Positions 17,168 through 26,731 are shown, counted from the first letter of the stretch. The stretch: DNA of 64,000 bases from Candidatus Syntrophosphaera thermopropionivorans (GCF_004353895.1 NZ_SMOG01000004.1:26459-90458); one strand, 5' to 3'. The notes: a model not told the origin generated them from the sequence alone. Made by a program: numbers and translations.

Positions 17168-17486
17168 CTTGACATACCTTTATATTTTAATAGTTTTATC
17201 TTTTTCTTTAAAATCATTATATCCGTCAATAACTTTTTGTTATAATAAGATAGATGAACTCTCGCATTGTTTTGCAGAGCCATAATTAAAAACGGAACAA
17301 AAGAATTAGTCTATCCACAAGTTATTAAATATAGCAGTTAATTTCTTTCATTCAGGGATTATTTATAATCACTCACTACTGGTTCTTTATTCTGGTTAAT
17401 AGAGCAGAAAAATAGGCAATATAAAGCTCATTAACAAGCCGGTAAATGAAACCTTAGGCGCATTTGAAAGCTATCTTGTCCAGAGT
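17168..17486. other. Intergenic region upstream of purS
   Basis: These 319 bases carry no gene. On the minus strand TTGACG (complement of 17224-17229) lies about 60 bases before the purS start, with TATAAT immediately after it (complement of about 17214-17221), too close to pair as a standard -35/-10 set. I see no purine-riboswitch-like structure and no good terminator for the dehydrogenase gene that ends at 17487. Confidence 0.4.
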
Positions 17487-18443
17487 TCAATTAACACGAG
17501 CAGGTGGATTCTTCCCTTCAATTACGGCAATGGCATTTTCTGCAGCAAGCAATGCCATTTTTGTCCTGGTTTCATAACTAGCAGAACCAATATGGGGCAA
17601 TAATATAACATTAGAAAGCTTTATTAATTCTTCAGGGATAACGGGTTCATTTTCATACACATCCAATCCTGCACCAGCGATTTTATTTTCCTTTAACGCT
17701 GATATTAAAGCCTGTTCATCAATTATAGGTCCTCTTGCGGTATTAATCAGAATAGCAGTGGATTTCATTAAATTAAACTCCTTTTCTCCAATTAGATGTC
17801 TGGTTTCGGGAGTTAAAGGAGTGTGAATACTGATAAAATCAGAATTTTGACAGAGAGTAGTCAAATCCACAGAAACATAATCTGAAGAAAGAGACTCAGG
17901 ATTAACCTGAGGGTCATAATATATAACTTTCATATCAAAACCGAGTGCACGGTGAGCTACTGCTCTTCCGATTCTGCCCATACCAATAATACCTAAGGTT
18001 TTGCCGAAGATATCATTACCCATCATCAGCATAGGTTCCCAACCTTGAAATTTTCCTTCCCGTACGAAACGATCTGCTTCCACAATTCTTCTGGCGCAAC
18101 TCATAATCAAAGCCCAGGCTAAGTCGGCAGTAGTTTCAGTTAGCACTCCAGGGGTATTACATATAACAATGCTATGTTTAGTAGCGGTTTCCACATCTAT
18201 ATTGTTATAACCTACTGCATAGACGGATATACACTTAAGGTTAGGAGCAGCTTCTATAATTTCGTGGTCTATATTATCAGTTAAAAGACAGATTAAAGCA
18301 TCAATATCTCTCACTTTTTCTTTCAGTTCTTCGTGAGTGATAGCTCGGTTTTCCGGGAAAATTTCCACTTCAAATACTTCTTCCAATCTTTTAATAGCTG
18401 GTTCGGGGATATAGCGAGTGATAAATAGTTTTGGTTTCTGCAT
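17487..18443 (-). CDS. D-2-hydroxyacid dehydrogenase (glyoxylate/hydroxypyruvate reductase-like)
   Basis: This 318-residue NAD(P)-dependent dehydrogenase has the Rossmann motif GIIGMGRIGRAVA, the substrate arginine in NTARGPIIDE, the catalytic glutamate in LDVYENEP and the catalytic histidine in LLPHIGSAS. It interconverts a 2-oxoacid and a D-2-hydroxyacid. Sequence alone does not separate glyoxylate, hydroxypyruvate or branched substrates. A YYDP acidic end to the second strand favours NAD over NADP. The gene lies 3 bases downstream of batE and so is the last gene of the Bat operon, an unexpected partner. Confidence 0.9.
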   Translation of the reverse strand: MQKPKLFITRYIPEPAIKRLEEVFEVEIFPENRAITHEELKEKVRDIDALICLLTDNIDHEIIEAAPNLKCISVYAVGYNNIDVETATKHSIVICNTPGVLTETTADLAWALIMSCARRIVEADRFVREGKFQGWEPMLMMGNDIFGKTLGIIGMGRIGRAVAHRALGFDMKVIYYDPQVNPESLSSDYVSVDLTTLCQNSDFISIHTPLTPETRHLIGEKEFNLMKSTAILINTARGPIIDEQALISALKENKIAGAGLDVYENEPVIPEELIKLSNVILLPHIGSASYETRTKMALLAAENAIAVIEGKNPPARVN

Positions 18444-18446
18444 AGT

Positions 18447-19211
18447 TTATTCCTTAGTGTTACTTACTGGCACAACTCTTTCTATAGAATTACTATCAAC
18501 CCAACCTTGAGTTCCATCAGGTAGGATAATTTGAGCTTTCTTGCCCTGGGTTTTGATAACCACAACTACACTTCCTTCAGGTATAGTCTGGAGAACATTG
18601 TTGCTTTCTGGAGTATGATAAATGGGTGCTACATTAGCGATTACGACTGCACGAGAATCATTACGATAGCGGTGATTTTTGACCAGCAGCATACTACCGA
18701 AAGCGATAAAGAGAATAGCTGTTATTACTACAGCCAGAATAGGTAAACCGCGTTCCTTTTCTGAAGGAGTGTGCATTAGCCAATGTAAACTCAAGGTTAA
18801 AAGTATAGCTAATATTAAGAGAGTTATAGCCAATCGGTTTAAAGAAAAGAAATCATAAATATTTAAAAATAACTGCACGAGAAACGGTCTGTTAGGCTCA
18901 GGAGAAAGCTCTGGATGCAGATTATGAATATACAAGAGATTTTGTTTAGCTTGCTTATGTGCAGAATTCAGATTCAGAGCCCGAAGGAAGTATAGCACAG
19001 CTTTACCAGTGTTTCCCAATTGATAATGGCAAACCCCCATATCATAGAATAAATCTGCATTTTTAACTCCGTGTGCAGCTTTAGCTTCCAATTTTTGCAG
19101 AGTTTGTTGATAGAATGCTTGTTCTGCATTTAAAGAATCAGGATTCAAGACTTGAGCAGATAAGGAAAAAGTTAAGATGAGTAAGCCGAAGATAAATATC
19201 CAGTGCTTCAT
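18447..19211 (-). CDS. batE: BatE-like TPR/SH3 membrane protein
   Basis: This 254-residue protein has a signal peptide (MKHWIFIFGLLILTFSLSAQ), about two TPR units (residues ~30-100, ADLFYDMGVCHYQLGNTGKA region), two membrane segments (~125-145 and ~158-178) and a C-terminal bacterial SH3-like domain (NVAPIYHTPESNNVLQTI to GWVDSNSIER). This is the BatE plan of Bacteroides and Leptospira aerotolerance operons. It overlaps batD by one base. The function is not established; it is presumably a periplasmic assembly or peptidoglycan-binding partner of the VWA proteins. Confidence 0.82.
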   Translation of the reverse strand: MKHWIFIFGLLILTFSLSAQVLNPDSLNAEQAFYQQTLQKLEAKAAHGVKNADLFYDMGVCHYQLGNTGKAVLYFLRALNLNSAHKQAKQNLLYIHNLHPELSPEPNRPFLVQLFLNIYDFFSLNRLAITLLILAILLTLSLHWLMHTPSEKERGLPILAVVITAILFIAFGSMLLVKNHRYRNDSRAVVIANVAPIYHTPESNNVLQTIPEGSVVVVIKTQGKKAQIILPDGTQGWVDSNSIERVVPVSNTKE

Positions 19212-21037
19212 TATTGTTCCTCATTTTTAGAGTTGATATCCTTTTGAGGCAGTGTAACTCTGTTCTTTTTAGAGGATTCTTTTTCAGGTTTAAAACGGCT
19301 TAAGGCTTGAACCAGGGAACGCAATTGGTGCAGAGCCTCATCCAATTTTTCAGCTTCTGCTCCTCCGGGCATAAAACGAGCTTTCTGGCATAGCAACAAA
19401 AATTGCTCTAACTGTTCAAGTAATTCAAGAGGCATACCTTTTGTTCTTAAAGCATCAATTAGTTCTGGTGTGGGCAGACTTTTAGAAACACCATATTTTC
19501 TTGCCAGATAATCCATCAATCCAATTTCTGCCAAGGGATAGAAATCAGGGGAAAGTTTTTCCGCTGCTTCTGTTGCCTTTTTTAAATACTTATTCAGGAT
19601 GCGATGAGCGGTTTTTTGAGCATAAGCAACAGGTTCCAATTCTTTCAATCTATTTTCTCTTGCTACAAGACTTGAAATGATTAGAGATATTGCACAGAGT
19701 GCCAATATAAGCCAGAACCAGGGTTCTGTGCTATAATTTTTAAAATCTGGATAATACTCAAGATTGAGCAATGGATAGAGTGCCTGTGGTTTATCTTTTT
19801 CCAATAGTCCGGAGAAATATGATAGGACATTAGCTTGATGAACTTTTATTTCCTGGGGTGCACCTTGGAAAGTTTTATAAACTCCAGAAGTTGTATCAAA
19901 CCAACTAAAGGTGTATCCAGGTATAGTCAATTCCCCTGTTTCTCGTGGAAGCAAAGTATAATGGATAAAACGTGTTCCTTCAATCACATTAGCCAGCTTG
20001 TCCTGAATATAGGGTGCAGAAACCTGAAATTTATCTACATTAGGGAAAGGAGCTGCGGTAAACTGGCTAAAATTTCCTCTTCCTGAGATATTAATAGTGA
20101 AGGTTAAAGCATCGCCAAGGTTTAATTTAGTAGAAGAGACACTCTGGGAAACGGTGAAATTTCCTACTGCGCCTGTAAAACCAGCAGGAGCTCCAGAGGG
20201 TAAAGGTTTTACATTTATCCAGCAAGGTTTGGAACTGATAGTTTTATTTAAAAATCCCAGAAATTGTGCCTGTCCTGTGAGAATTGGCATCTGTAGTCTT
20301 CCAGCTTTATGAGGGAAAATAACATCCTGCTTTATAAGAGCACGTTTATAGGATTTGCTATTATAGACAGAAGATTCATATTGAAGTGAGGAAGGCTGAA
20401 GGAAGACTGCTTTACCGTAACCCTCAAAATCTTTTTCGGATTCAGCATAGAAAGCTTCAACCGCTTGTTCCGTGTAAAGATAATAGGAAATTATCACGGG
20501 TTCGCCAACATAAGCAAGATCAGTTTCTGGGATACAGAGTAAAAATACTTCACCTTCTATGAGATTGGGATTGAATAGTTCATCTCCAAAAGGATTTAAG
20601 AAAGGTGAAAGATTATACTGTTTCTGAGGTGGAGGTGAAGATTCTTTAACCTGAACAGTTAAAGAGGGTGTATAATATTCCTTCTTCTCAACTTTAACTT
20701 TAAAGGAAGGAATAGTGAAGGTACCAGTTTTTTGAGGGATATAAATATAGGTAAAAGTTTGTATGTATTTAGTGAATAAATTTTTATTAACGAGGGAGTA
20801 ATCAATGTAAGTTGAACCTACTACATTACGAAAAGAGAATCCTGGTATTTGGGGAGCTGGTGGAGCAATAACTTTTACTTGTTTATCACAGGTTATTTCC
20901 AGTATCAGTTGTAGCTGATCAGATAAGGTAATAACATCTTCTTTTAAATAAGCATTTACCGTTACTGATTCAGCTTTTAGTATGCCCATTAGAGAGAGCA
21001 CTATCAATAGAGCACAGGCAAACTTTTTTACCACCAC
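19211..21037 (-). CDS. batD: BatD-like protein
   Basis: This 608-residue protein has a signal peptide at residues 1-22. Several immunoglobulin-like beta modules follow (VNAYLKEDVITLSDQLQLIL, GEVFLLCIP, VSSTKLNLGDALTFTI openings), then one transmembrane segment near residue 440 (WFWLILALCAISLIISSLVA). The cytosolic helical tail contains LARKYGVS and a lysine-rich end. This matches the BatD/PF13584 family. It is probably a periplasmic scaffold for the BatA/BatB VWA proteins. The start overlaps batC by 10 bases and the stop overlaps batE by one. A second, shorter BatD-like protein is encoded earlier in the same operon. Confidence 0.84.
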   Translation of the reverse strand: MVVKKFACALLIVLSLMGILKAESVTVNAYLKEDVITLSDQLQLILEITCDKQVKVIAPPAPQIPGFSFRNVVGSTYIDYSLVNKNLFTKYIQTFTYIYIPQKTGTFTIPSFKVKVEKKEYYTPSLTVQVKESSPPPQKQYNLSPFLNPFGDELFNPNLIEGEVFLLCIPETDLAYVGEPVIISYYLYTEQAVEAFYAESEKDFEGYGKAVFLQPSSLQYESSVYNSKSYKRALIKQDVIFPHKAGRLQMPILTGQAQFLGFLNKTISSKPCWINVKPLPSGAPAGFTGAVGNFTVSQSVSSTKLNLGDALTFTINISGRGNFSQFTAAPFPNVDKFQVSAPYIQDKLANVIEGTRFIHYTLLPRETGELTIPGYTFSWFDTTSGVYKTFQGAPQEIKVHQANVLSYFSGLLEKDKPQALYPLLNLEYYPDFKNYSTEPWFWLILALCAISLIISSLVARENRLKELEPVAYAQKTAHRILNKYLKKATEAAEKLSPDFYPLAEIGLMDYLARKYGVSKSLPTPELIDALRTKGMPLELLEQLEQFLLLCQKARFMPGGAEAEKLDEALHQLRSLVQALSRFKPEKESSKKNRVTLPQKDINSKNEEQ

Positions 21038-21654
21038 TTTTCTCCTTTCCCCTTATAAGGTGGAGGATTCTTTGCCATTCTATCTCTGGCTTCTTTTTGG
21101 TCAAGTGCATTTAATCTATTTTCCATTTCTTCACGCAGAGATTGGTCAGGAGGATTTTGCTGATTTTGGTCTTTATTGTTTTCTCCTATACCAGCTTGTA
21201 GGGTAATAGCATTTTTCTTTTTAAGTGCCAGTTCATAATTTGCTTTAGCATTTTCATCATCTGGGTCAAGAAGCATAGCATTTAGATAAGCTTGTAGTGC
21301 ATTATCAATTTGGTTATTCCGTAAATAAGCATTACCCAAATCATAATGTAAACCAGGGACTTTATCATTCTCTTTCAAAGCATCCTGTAGTTTTTTTATG
21401 CTTTCTTCATATTTACCTTGCTGGTATAAAGCTTTACCCAAACTGCTTTCCGGAAGGTAATCCTTATCTTTGCTATCCAATTCCTTTTCCCAGATTTTAG
21501 CTGCCTTTTCAAACTGTCCTTTTTTATATAATTCACTTGCTCTACTGTGTTTAAGTGATTTCTGATTAAATAATAAAGTATATATTAAGAATAACAGAAT
21601 AAGTATAACCAGAATAAGGATAAGCTTGTAGAAGAGCAGTTTTTTATCTTTCAT
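21028..21654 (-). CDS. batC: BatC-like TPR protein
   Basis: This 208-residue protein has one N-terminal membrane segment (residues ~9-28) followed by three TPR units (LYKKGQFEKAAKIWEKEL, LGKALYQQGKYEESIKKL, LGNAYLRNNQIDNALQAY patterns). The C-terminus is charged and Q/N-rich and ends in KGKGEKWW. This arrangement is typical of BatC, which sits between batB and batD. It overlaps batB by 4 bases and batD by 10. It is probably an inner-membrane-anchored periplasmic adaptor. Confidence 0.82.
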   Translation of the reverse strand: MKDKKLLFYKLILILVILILLFLIYTLLFNQKSLKHSRASELYKKGQFEKAAKIWEKELDSKDKDYLPESSLGKALYQQGKYEESIKKLQDALKENDKVPGLHYDLGNAYLRNNQIDNALQAYLNAMLLDPDDENAKANYELALKKKNAITLQAGIGENNKDQNQQNPPDQSLREEMENRLNALDQKEARDRMAKNPPPYKGKGEKWW

Positions 21655-22625
21655 ACATTTTCCCTTTTACGAGAAAGAGGTAGAAGAAGACTTTCCACCA
21701 ATAAAATAATTATAGCAATAATGGCAGGTATGGCATACTGGTCTTTTAAAATGGAGAAGTTTCTACTTCTTTCCCTACCAGATTCGCTGGCATAAATGTT
21801 CTGAAGGATGGGGTCTAATTCTCCTTGCCCCGGTCTAACGGAAAAATATTTCCCCTTACCTATGGATGCAATTGCCTGTAATGTCTTAGTATCAAGCTTG
21901 GTAAATGCTTGCTGACCAGTCTTTTCATCTCTAACAAAAGTGCCTTCTTCGCTTCCCACACCCAAAACATAGATTTTAACTCCTTGTGAGCTTAATCTTT
22001 TAGCTTGAAGAATAGCGCTTCCTGCGAGGTCTTCTCCATCGGTTATTAAAAGAAGAATATTACTTCCACCAGCTGATTGAAAGGACCTGCTTGCCAGCGC
22101 TAATGCTGCACCAATATCCGTCCCATAGGAAACTACATTGTCAGTATTAATACTATTTAGCACCAGGCGAACACACGAATAATCATCAGTAAGTGGACAT
22201 TCCAGAGTAGGCACTCCCGCAAAGGCAATAATGCCAATACGATCTCCTTTAAGCTTATCTATCAAAGAATCTATTTGCATCTTGGCTCTAAGCAGTCTAC
22301 TGGGAGTAATATCCTGTGCATCCATACTTTTGGAAACATCCAGACAGACCATAATATCAAGTCCATTGAAACTGTATTCTCGCTCTTCATAATCCCATTG
22401 GGGACGAAGCAAAGCAAAAATAATAAAGGCTAAAGCCAAGATAATTAATATATATTTGAAAAAGTGCAAAAACTGGGAGCGACTAGAAAGATATTCAGGA
22501 TAGAAAGAAGGATTAGCAAAGCGAGAGAAGCGCTTTTTTTCACGCCTATTCCAGAAAAATAGAGATACTATCAAAGGAATGATAATAAGTAGTAACCAGA
22601 TATTTCCAGGATAATATAGATTCAT
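21651..22625 (-). CDS. batB: BatB-like von Willebrand factor A membrane protein
   Basis: This 324-residue protein has two N-terminal membrane segments (residues ~8-26 and ~55-74) and a VWA domain with MIDAS residues DVSKS at 96-100 and LITDGED further on. One C-terminal membrane segment (AIPAIIAIIILLVESLLL) completes it. VWA domains bind protein partners through a metal ion. Together with BatA and the MoxR ATPase this belongs to the MoxR-VWA chaperone-type systems. It lies 3 bases after batA and overlaps batC by 4. The name follows the Bat operon order. Confidence 0.87.
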   Translation of the reverse strand: MNLYYPGNIWLLLIIIPLIVSLFFWNRREKKRFSRFANPSFYPEYLSSRSQFLHFFKYILIILALAFIIFALLRPQWDYEEREYSFNGLDIMVCLDVSKSMDAQDITPSRLLRAKMQIDSLIDKLKGDRIGIIAFAGVPTLECPLTDDYSCVRLVLNSINTDNVVSYGTDIGAALALASRSFQSAGGSNILLLITDGEDLAGSAILQAKRLSSQGVKIYVLGVGSEEGTFVRDEKTGQQAFTKLDTKTLQAIASIGKGKYFSVRPGQGELDPILQNIYASESGRERSRNFSILKDQYAIPAIIAIIILLVESLLLPLSRKRENV

Positions 22626-22628
22626 TTT

Positions 22629-23624
22629 TTACTCCGGAAGAATAGGCATAACTATCAAATGCAGAAGTAGTTCTATGGTCAGCAAGATAAAGGCAATCCA
22701 AAGTAGAGGCATAAACTTTTCTGACCATATATAATGAATTTGAATCTGGTAAGTGGTCTTTTCCAGCTTATCTATCTTATCCATAATTTGTTGTAATTGT
22801 GCTTTATTTCCTGCTTGGGCAGCTTTTCCCGTTCCTGTAATCTCAGCAACTGCATTAAGAGTATTCATATCCAGTTCTACTTGCATTTTTCTATAGTAAG
22901 TACCAAGTAAGGGGTCTTCAATAGGGTAATCTACCAAGCCATTTGTTCCTACTCCTATAGGATAGACCTTTATTCCATAAGCTTTTGCCATTTTAGCTGC
23001 CGTTAGGGGGTCTATTTCTCCTGTGTTACTAACGCCATCGGTTATTAGAATGATAACTTTACTTTTTGCAGTGCTGTCTTTAAGTCTGGCTACTGCTTTG
23101 GCAAGACCGACTCCAATAGCGGTAAAAGATGCTTCTTTATTGACCTGAAGGCGGTCAAGTTGTTCTAAAATAGCTTCATGGTCAAAAGTTAAAGGACTCT
23201 GGGTTAGAGCATATTCTGAAAATGCTACTAAACCAAAACGGTCATTAGGTCTTTTTTTAATGAAGTCTTTTGCTACATTAACTGCTGCACCTAATCTATT
23301 TTGAGGAGCAAAATCCATAGCCAGCATAGAGCCACTGATATCTATAGCAAGAACAATATCTACACCTTTTTGACTGATATCTCGTGTTCCATAACCCCAG
23401 CGGGGTTGAGCTATAGCCAGAATTAAACATACAAAGATTAAACTTCTTAAAATGGGGAAAAGGTATTTCCAGAACTTGTTTTCTCCTTTTATCTGTTTAA
23501 GAAGAGGCAAACGCGTAAATGGTAATCGCAGTTTATGTGGTTTCTGGATTTTAAATTGATACCAGAGGAACAAAGGTACTATAATTAGAGCTATTAACCA
23601 CCAGGGACGAGCAAAACTAAGCAT
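22629..23624 (-). CDS. batA: BatA-like von Willebrand factor A membrane protein
   Basis: This 331-residue protein has N-terminal membrane segments (PWWLIALIIVPLFLWY and a second near residue 60), a VWA domain with MIDAS DISGS (95-99) and LITDGVSNTG, and a C-terminal membrane segment (FMPLLWIAFILLTIELLL). I place the start at 23624 (MLSFARPWW) because GGAGG lies 8 bases upstream. A longer frame from 23645 would add seven residues and lack a ribosome-binding site. It overlaps the end of the upstream BatD-like gene by 8 bases. With BatB it forms the paired VWA core of the operon. Confidence 0.87.
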   Translation of the reverse strand: MLSFARPWWLIALIIVPLFLWYQFKIQKPHKLRLPFTRLPLLKQIKGENKFWKYLFPILRSLIFVCLILAIAQPRWGYGTRDISQKGVDIVLAIDISGSMLAMDFAPQNRLGAAVNVAKDFIKKRPNDRFGLVAFSEYALTQSPLTFDHEAILEQLDRLQVNKEASFTAIGVGLAKAVARLKDSTAKSKVIILITDGVSNTGEIDPLTAAKMAKAYGIKVYPIGVGTNGLVDYPIEDPLLGTYYRKMQVELDMNTLNAVAEITGTGKAAQAGNKAQLQQIMDKIDKLEKTTYQIQIHYIWSEKFMPLLWIAFILLTIELLLHLIVMPILPE

Positions 23625-24537
23625 GCTCAATTCCTCCATGAGCAAGCTTTTGTTGTGCTTCTACTAATTCAAAAGATTGCACCCAGGACCTCAACCAGTT
23701 CTCATATTCCTCTATTTCTTCTTGGGAGGGAATATATTTGGCAAATTTAACTTTATCACAGTATTTCAGGAAATTCAGGACTTCCTGACTGCTGGCAATA
23801 TATAAGCGTTCGGCAACTTGTTGTATTTCTGAAGTGGTCATTTCCACAGCTGGGAAACGATATTTCCGTTCTAAAAATTGTCGTAGAATTAAGGAAAGCT
23901 CATAATGATGACGGATATATTCACCTTTCTGGATTAAATTCTGGGACAAAAGTTCATCCAATTGTTTTAAAGCTATTTTCCAGGGAGGGTCCAGAGAAGT
24001 AGAAGATGGAATGGTTTCCTTTACTGTGGAATCTTTTCCGCCTCTGTTTCTTCTATTTAGAATCAAGTAGATAATTCCCACAATGATGAATGCAATTAAT
24101 AGATAGTATACCCAGATAGGTAATTGCAGTGGGTATTTAGCTAAAGGTTTGATATCAACCAGGGTGGTATCATTTTCAGCTCTAACGGGAATCACTATAA
24201 CCCGGAAGGCATCTGTGAAATAAGTTTGCCCATCTGAAATTTCCGGGATTACTTGCAATTTAGGGAAACTCAGTGAACCAGTTAGTATAGGAACAATAGT
24301 GAGCTGTAACCAGGTTTTTCCGGAAGGCTCCTTCTTTTTTTCTACTTCAATGATTTTAAAGGAAGTTAATGTGTCTGGAACAACTACACTTTTTAAAGGA
24401 ACATCAGCGTAGATTTGTAGTTGAAAACGGTCTCCTACATTCAGGTTATCATCATTAACCAATTTTTGTTGGATAGTAACAGCAGAAAGATAGCTTATAA
24501 AAAGCAATATTAGAGCTAAAGGTAGGATTTTTTTCAT
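23617..24537 (-). CDS. Small BatD-like / MoxR-operon membrane protein
   Basis: This 306-residue protein has a signal peptide (MKKILPLALILLFISYLSA), a beta-rich periplasmic domain to about residue 140 (NLNVGDRFQLQIYADVPLK opening), and one membrane segment (LPIWVYYLLIAFIIVGIIYLI). The helical cytosolic tail (YELSLILRQFLERKYRFPAVEMT) resembles the tails of BatD and of the DUF4381-type proteins found in MoxR operons. It lies between the DUF58 gene and batA, overlapping both. It is shorter than true BatD (about half), so I read it as a BatD-like partner and not a truncated gene. Confidence 0.72.
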   Translation of the reverse strand: MKKILPLALILLFISYLSAVTIQQKLVNDDNLNVGDRFQLQIYADVPLKSVVVPDTLTSFKIIEVEKKKEPSGKTWLQLTIVPILTGSLSFPKLQVIPEISDGQTYFTDAFRVIVIPVRAENDTTLVDIKPLAKYPLQLPIWVYYLLIAFIIVGIIYLILNRRNRGGKDSTVKETIPSSTSLDPPWKIALKQLDELLSQNLIQKGEYIRHHYELSLILRQFLERKYRFPAVEMTTSEIQQVAERLYIASSQEVLNFLKYCDKVKFAKYIPSQEEIEEYENWLRSWVQSFELVEAQQKLAHGGIEHA

Positions 24538-25430
24538 CTGCCTTCTCTTAATCTTCTTCTCCTTTGTTCAAAGAAAGTTCTAAGAGCCTTGATATGCGAA
24601 TCCATACTTCTTAGCATTATGTAATCAACCTTCATTTTAGCCAAGTCTTTAGTGAGGTCTTCCTGTTGTTTAGAAACTCTTGCCTCATATGCTTTTTGGA
24701 TAGATGTGACAGAAGTATTACAATAAAGAGTGTCTCCTGTTTCCGGGTCGTAAAGATTTAGGACTCCCGCATCAGGTAATTTTAATTCTGCCTCATCCAG
24801 AATCTGGATAGCGATTACATCATGCTTTTGTGCCAGGATTTCCAGAGGTTTATTATAGCCACTATCCATAAAATCTGAAAGGATAAAAACCACAGACCGT
24901 TTTTTGAGAATATGATTGGCAAAGGTTAGGGCTTCCAGTATGGAAGTATTTTTATGTTCTGGTTCAAGATAGAGCACATCTCTTAAAATCTCCAAGGCTT
25001 TATTGCTACCTTTGCGAGCAGGCAGATACTTTTCCAGCTGGTCGGAAAACATTATCAGCCCTACTTTATCATTATTGGAAAGAGCGGAAAAGGAAAGTAG
25101 AGCAATGATTTCTGCTACCCGTTCTTGTTTTTTTGGTTGCACCGTGCCAAATTGCATAGAAGCTGATACATCAACGATAAAGAAGACATTTAGCTCCCTG
25201 GTTTCGGTATATTTTTTAACATAGGGTGCACCTAAACGAGCTGAAACATTCCAATCAATATCCCGATAATTATCTCCAGCTTGATATTCACGGACTTCAG
25301 CAAATTCCAGACCCTGCCCTTTAAAGCTGGAACGATATTCTCCACTAAAGATTTCATTAACCAGATTCTTGGTTCGGATTTCCAGTTTCCCAATCCGAGC
25401 AAGAATCTCTGCAGGTGTGGGGGAAGACAT
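24534..25430 (-). CDS. DUF58 domain protein (VWA-like)
   Basis: This 298-residue cytosolic protein has the DUF58 signature AGDNYRDIDWNVSAR (residues ~51-64) and a VWA-like metal site DVSAS (87-91) with FILSDF later. DUF58 proteins are the standard partner of MoxR AAA ATPases. The stop overlaps the next gene by 4 bases, and moxR lies 12 bases upstream. Its probable role is coupling MoxR activity to assembly or metallation of targets at the membrane. Confidence 0.9.
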   Translation of the reverse strand: MSSPTPAEILARIGKLEIRTKNLVNEIFSGEYRSSFKGQGLEFAEVREYQAGDNYRDIDWNVSARLGAPYVKKYTETRELNVFFIVDVSASMQFGTVQPKKQERVAEIIALLSFSALSNNDKVGLIMFSDQLEKYLPARKGSNKALEILRDVLYLEPEHKNTSILEALTFANHILKKRSVVFILSDFMDSGYNKPLEILAQKHDVIAIQILDEAELKLPDAGVLNLYDPETGDTLYCNTSVTSIQKAYEARVSKQQEDLTKDLAKMKVDYIMLRSMDSHIKALRTFFEQRRRRLREGR

Positions 25431-25442
25431 AGATTGAATCCT

Positions 25443-26429
25443 TTAAGGGACCTCTATCTCTTCAAATATGCGGGTGATTATATCTTCTGTACTAACCTGT
25501 TCTGCTTCAGCTTCATAGGAAAGGATAATACGATGTCTTAAGACATCTTTGCCTATGGCTTTTATATCATCGGGGATAACATAAGCTCGATGTTCCAGAT
25601 AAGCATTAGCTTTAGCAGCACGAGCAAGAAAGATTGTAGCTCTCGGGGAAGCTCCATATTGTATCAAGCCAGTTAATGATGATATACGAGGATAGCGTTG
25701 GGGATAACGTGTTGCCTGTACCAGATTGAGGATATAATGCTTTAACCTTTCTTCCATATACAAATCAGCTAATATCTCTCGCATATAATCTAAATCTGAA
25801 GGTTTAAGCACCGGATGAACTCTAAGTTCTCGTTCTACTACCATCCTTTCAAGGATTACCTTTTCTTCTTCCAGATTGGGATATTTAATCTTGAGCTTCA
25901 TTAAAAAGCGGTCAACCTGAGCTTCAGGCAAAGGATAAGTCCCTTCCTGTTCTATGGGATTTTGTGTTGCCATAACGAAAAAAGGACGAGGTAGAGGGTA
26001 GGTGGTATCTCCAATAGTCACCTGTCGTTCTTGCATAGCTTCCAGTAAAGCAGATTGAACTTTGGCAGGAGCACGATTTATCTCATCTGCAAGAATGAAA
26101 TTAGCAAAGATGGGTCCTTTTTTAGTAGTGAATTCACCCGTTTTTTGATTGTATATTAAAGTGCCAGTTATATCAGCAGGAAGCAGGTCAGGTGTGAATT
26201 GAATTCGTTTAAAAACGCAATCAAAAGCCTGAGCTAAAGTGCTTATTATTAGTGTCTTTGCCAGACCGGGAACTCCCTCTAATAGAATATGACCATTAGC
26301 TAAAAGTCCAATTAATAAACGATTGATTATAGCATCCTGTCCTACGATTACTTTGGCAATCTCAGTTCTTAAATTATCAAGTAGCGCTGAACTCGTTGCC
26401 ACTCTAAAGTTTAACTCTTGAATATCCAT
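25443..26429 (-). CDS. moxR: MoxR-family AAA+ ATPase
   Basis: This 328-residue MoxR-type ATPase has Walker A GVPGLAKT (52-59), Walker B FILADE (D115-E116), sensor region ATQNPIEQEGTYPLPEAQ with its arginine finger DRF, and a C-terminal lid. It heads the operon moxR-DUF58-BatD-like-batA-batB-batC-batD-batE-dehydrogenase. All the genes are on the minus strand with overlaps or gaps of 12 bases or fewer. MoxR proteins are thought to act as chaperones for protein-complex maturation, and in Bacteroides the Bat genes affect oxygen tolerance. Confidence 0.93.
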   Translation of the reverse strand: MDIQELNFRVATSSALLDNLRTEIAKVIVGQDAIINRLLIGLLANGHILLEGVPGLAKTLIISTLAQAFDCVFKRIQFTPDLLPADITGTLIYNQKTGEFTTKKGPIFANFILADEINRAPAKVQSALLEAMQERQVTIGDTTYPLPRPFFVMATQNPIEQEGTYPLPEAQVDRFLMKLKIKYPNLEEEKVILERMVVERELRVHPVLKPSDLDYMREILADLYMEERLKHYILNLVQATRYPQRYPRISSLTGLIQYGASPRATIFLARAAKANAYLEHRAYVIPDDIKAIGKDVLRHRIILSYEAEAEQVSTEDIITRIFEEIEVP

Positions 26430-26458
26430 CTATTCTCCTGATTTTCTCTTAGATAAAT

Positions 26459-26487
26459 ATCGGGAACAGGATAGTCCTATTCCCGAT
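26459..26487 (-). terminator. Hairpin downstream of rpmB
   Basis: Arms 26459-26471 and 26475-26487 (ATCGGGAA..AGGA and complement) pair over 13 positions with one mismatch and a 3-base loop. On the minus strand it lies about 55 bases after the rpmB stop and is followed by ATTTATCT, a weak U-rich tail. It also separates rpmB from the moxR promoter region. Confidence 0.6.
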
Positions 26488-26539
26488 GTAGCACAATTGG
26501 CATTGTTTATTTAACTGTAGTGCAGTATGGTTAATCTTA

Positions 26540-26731
26540 TTAAACAACCTTATGGACTTTATTTGTCTTAAGACAGGAAGAACAAACTCTTATTTTCTTG
26601 ACCTCGCCATCAACGACAGCCCGGACAAGATGTAAATTAGGATAAAAACGGCGCTTAGTTGCATTCAAGGCATGACTGCGAAGATTACCAACCTGAGCCT
26701 TTTTTCCACATATATCACATACTTTTGACAT
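26540..26731 (-). CDS. rpmB: 50S ribosomal protein L28
   Basis: This 63-residue protein begins [16 protein letters not shown] and contains [15 protein letters not shown], the L28 signature. CxxC pairs at residues 5-8 (CDIC) and 51-54 (CSSC) give the zinc-binding C+ form of L28. The length is typical for the short bacterial form. It stands alone, with a hairpin downstream. Confidence 0.96.
   Translation of the reverse strand: MSKVCDICGKKAQVGNLRSHALNATKRRFYPNLHLVRAVVDGEVKKIRVCSSCLKTNKVHKVV

Noticed and set aside
17168..17486. Purine riboswitch ahead of purS
   Set aside because: No conserved three-way-junction sequence or terminator alternative was found in the leader.
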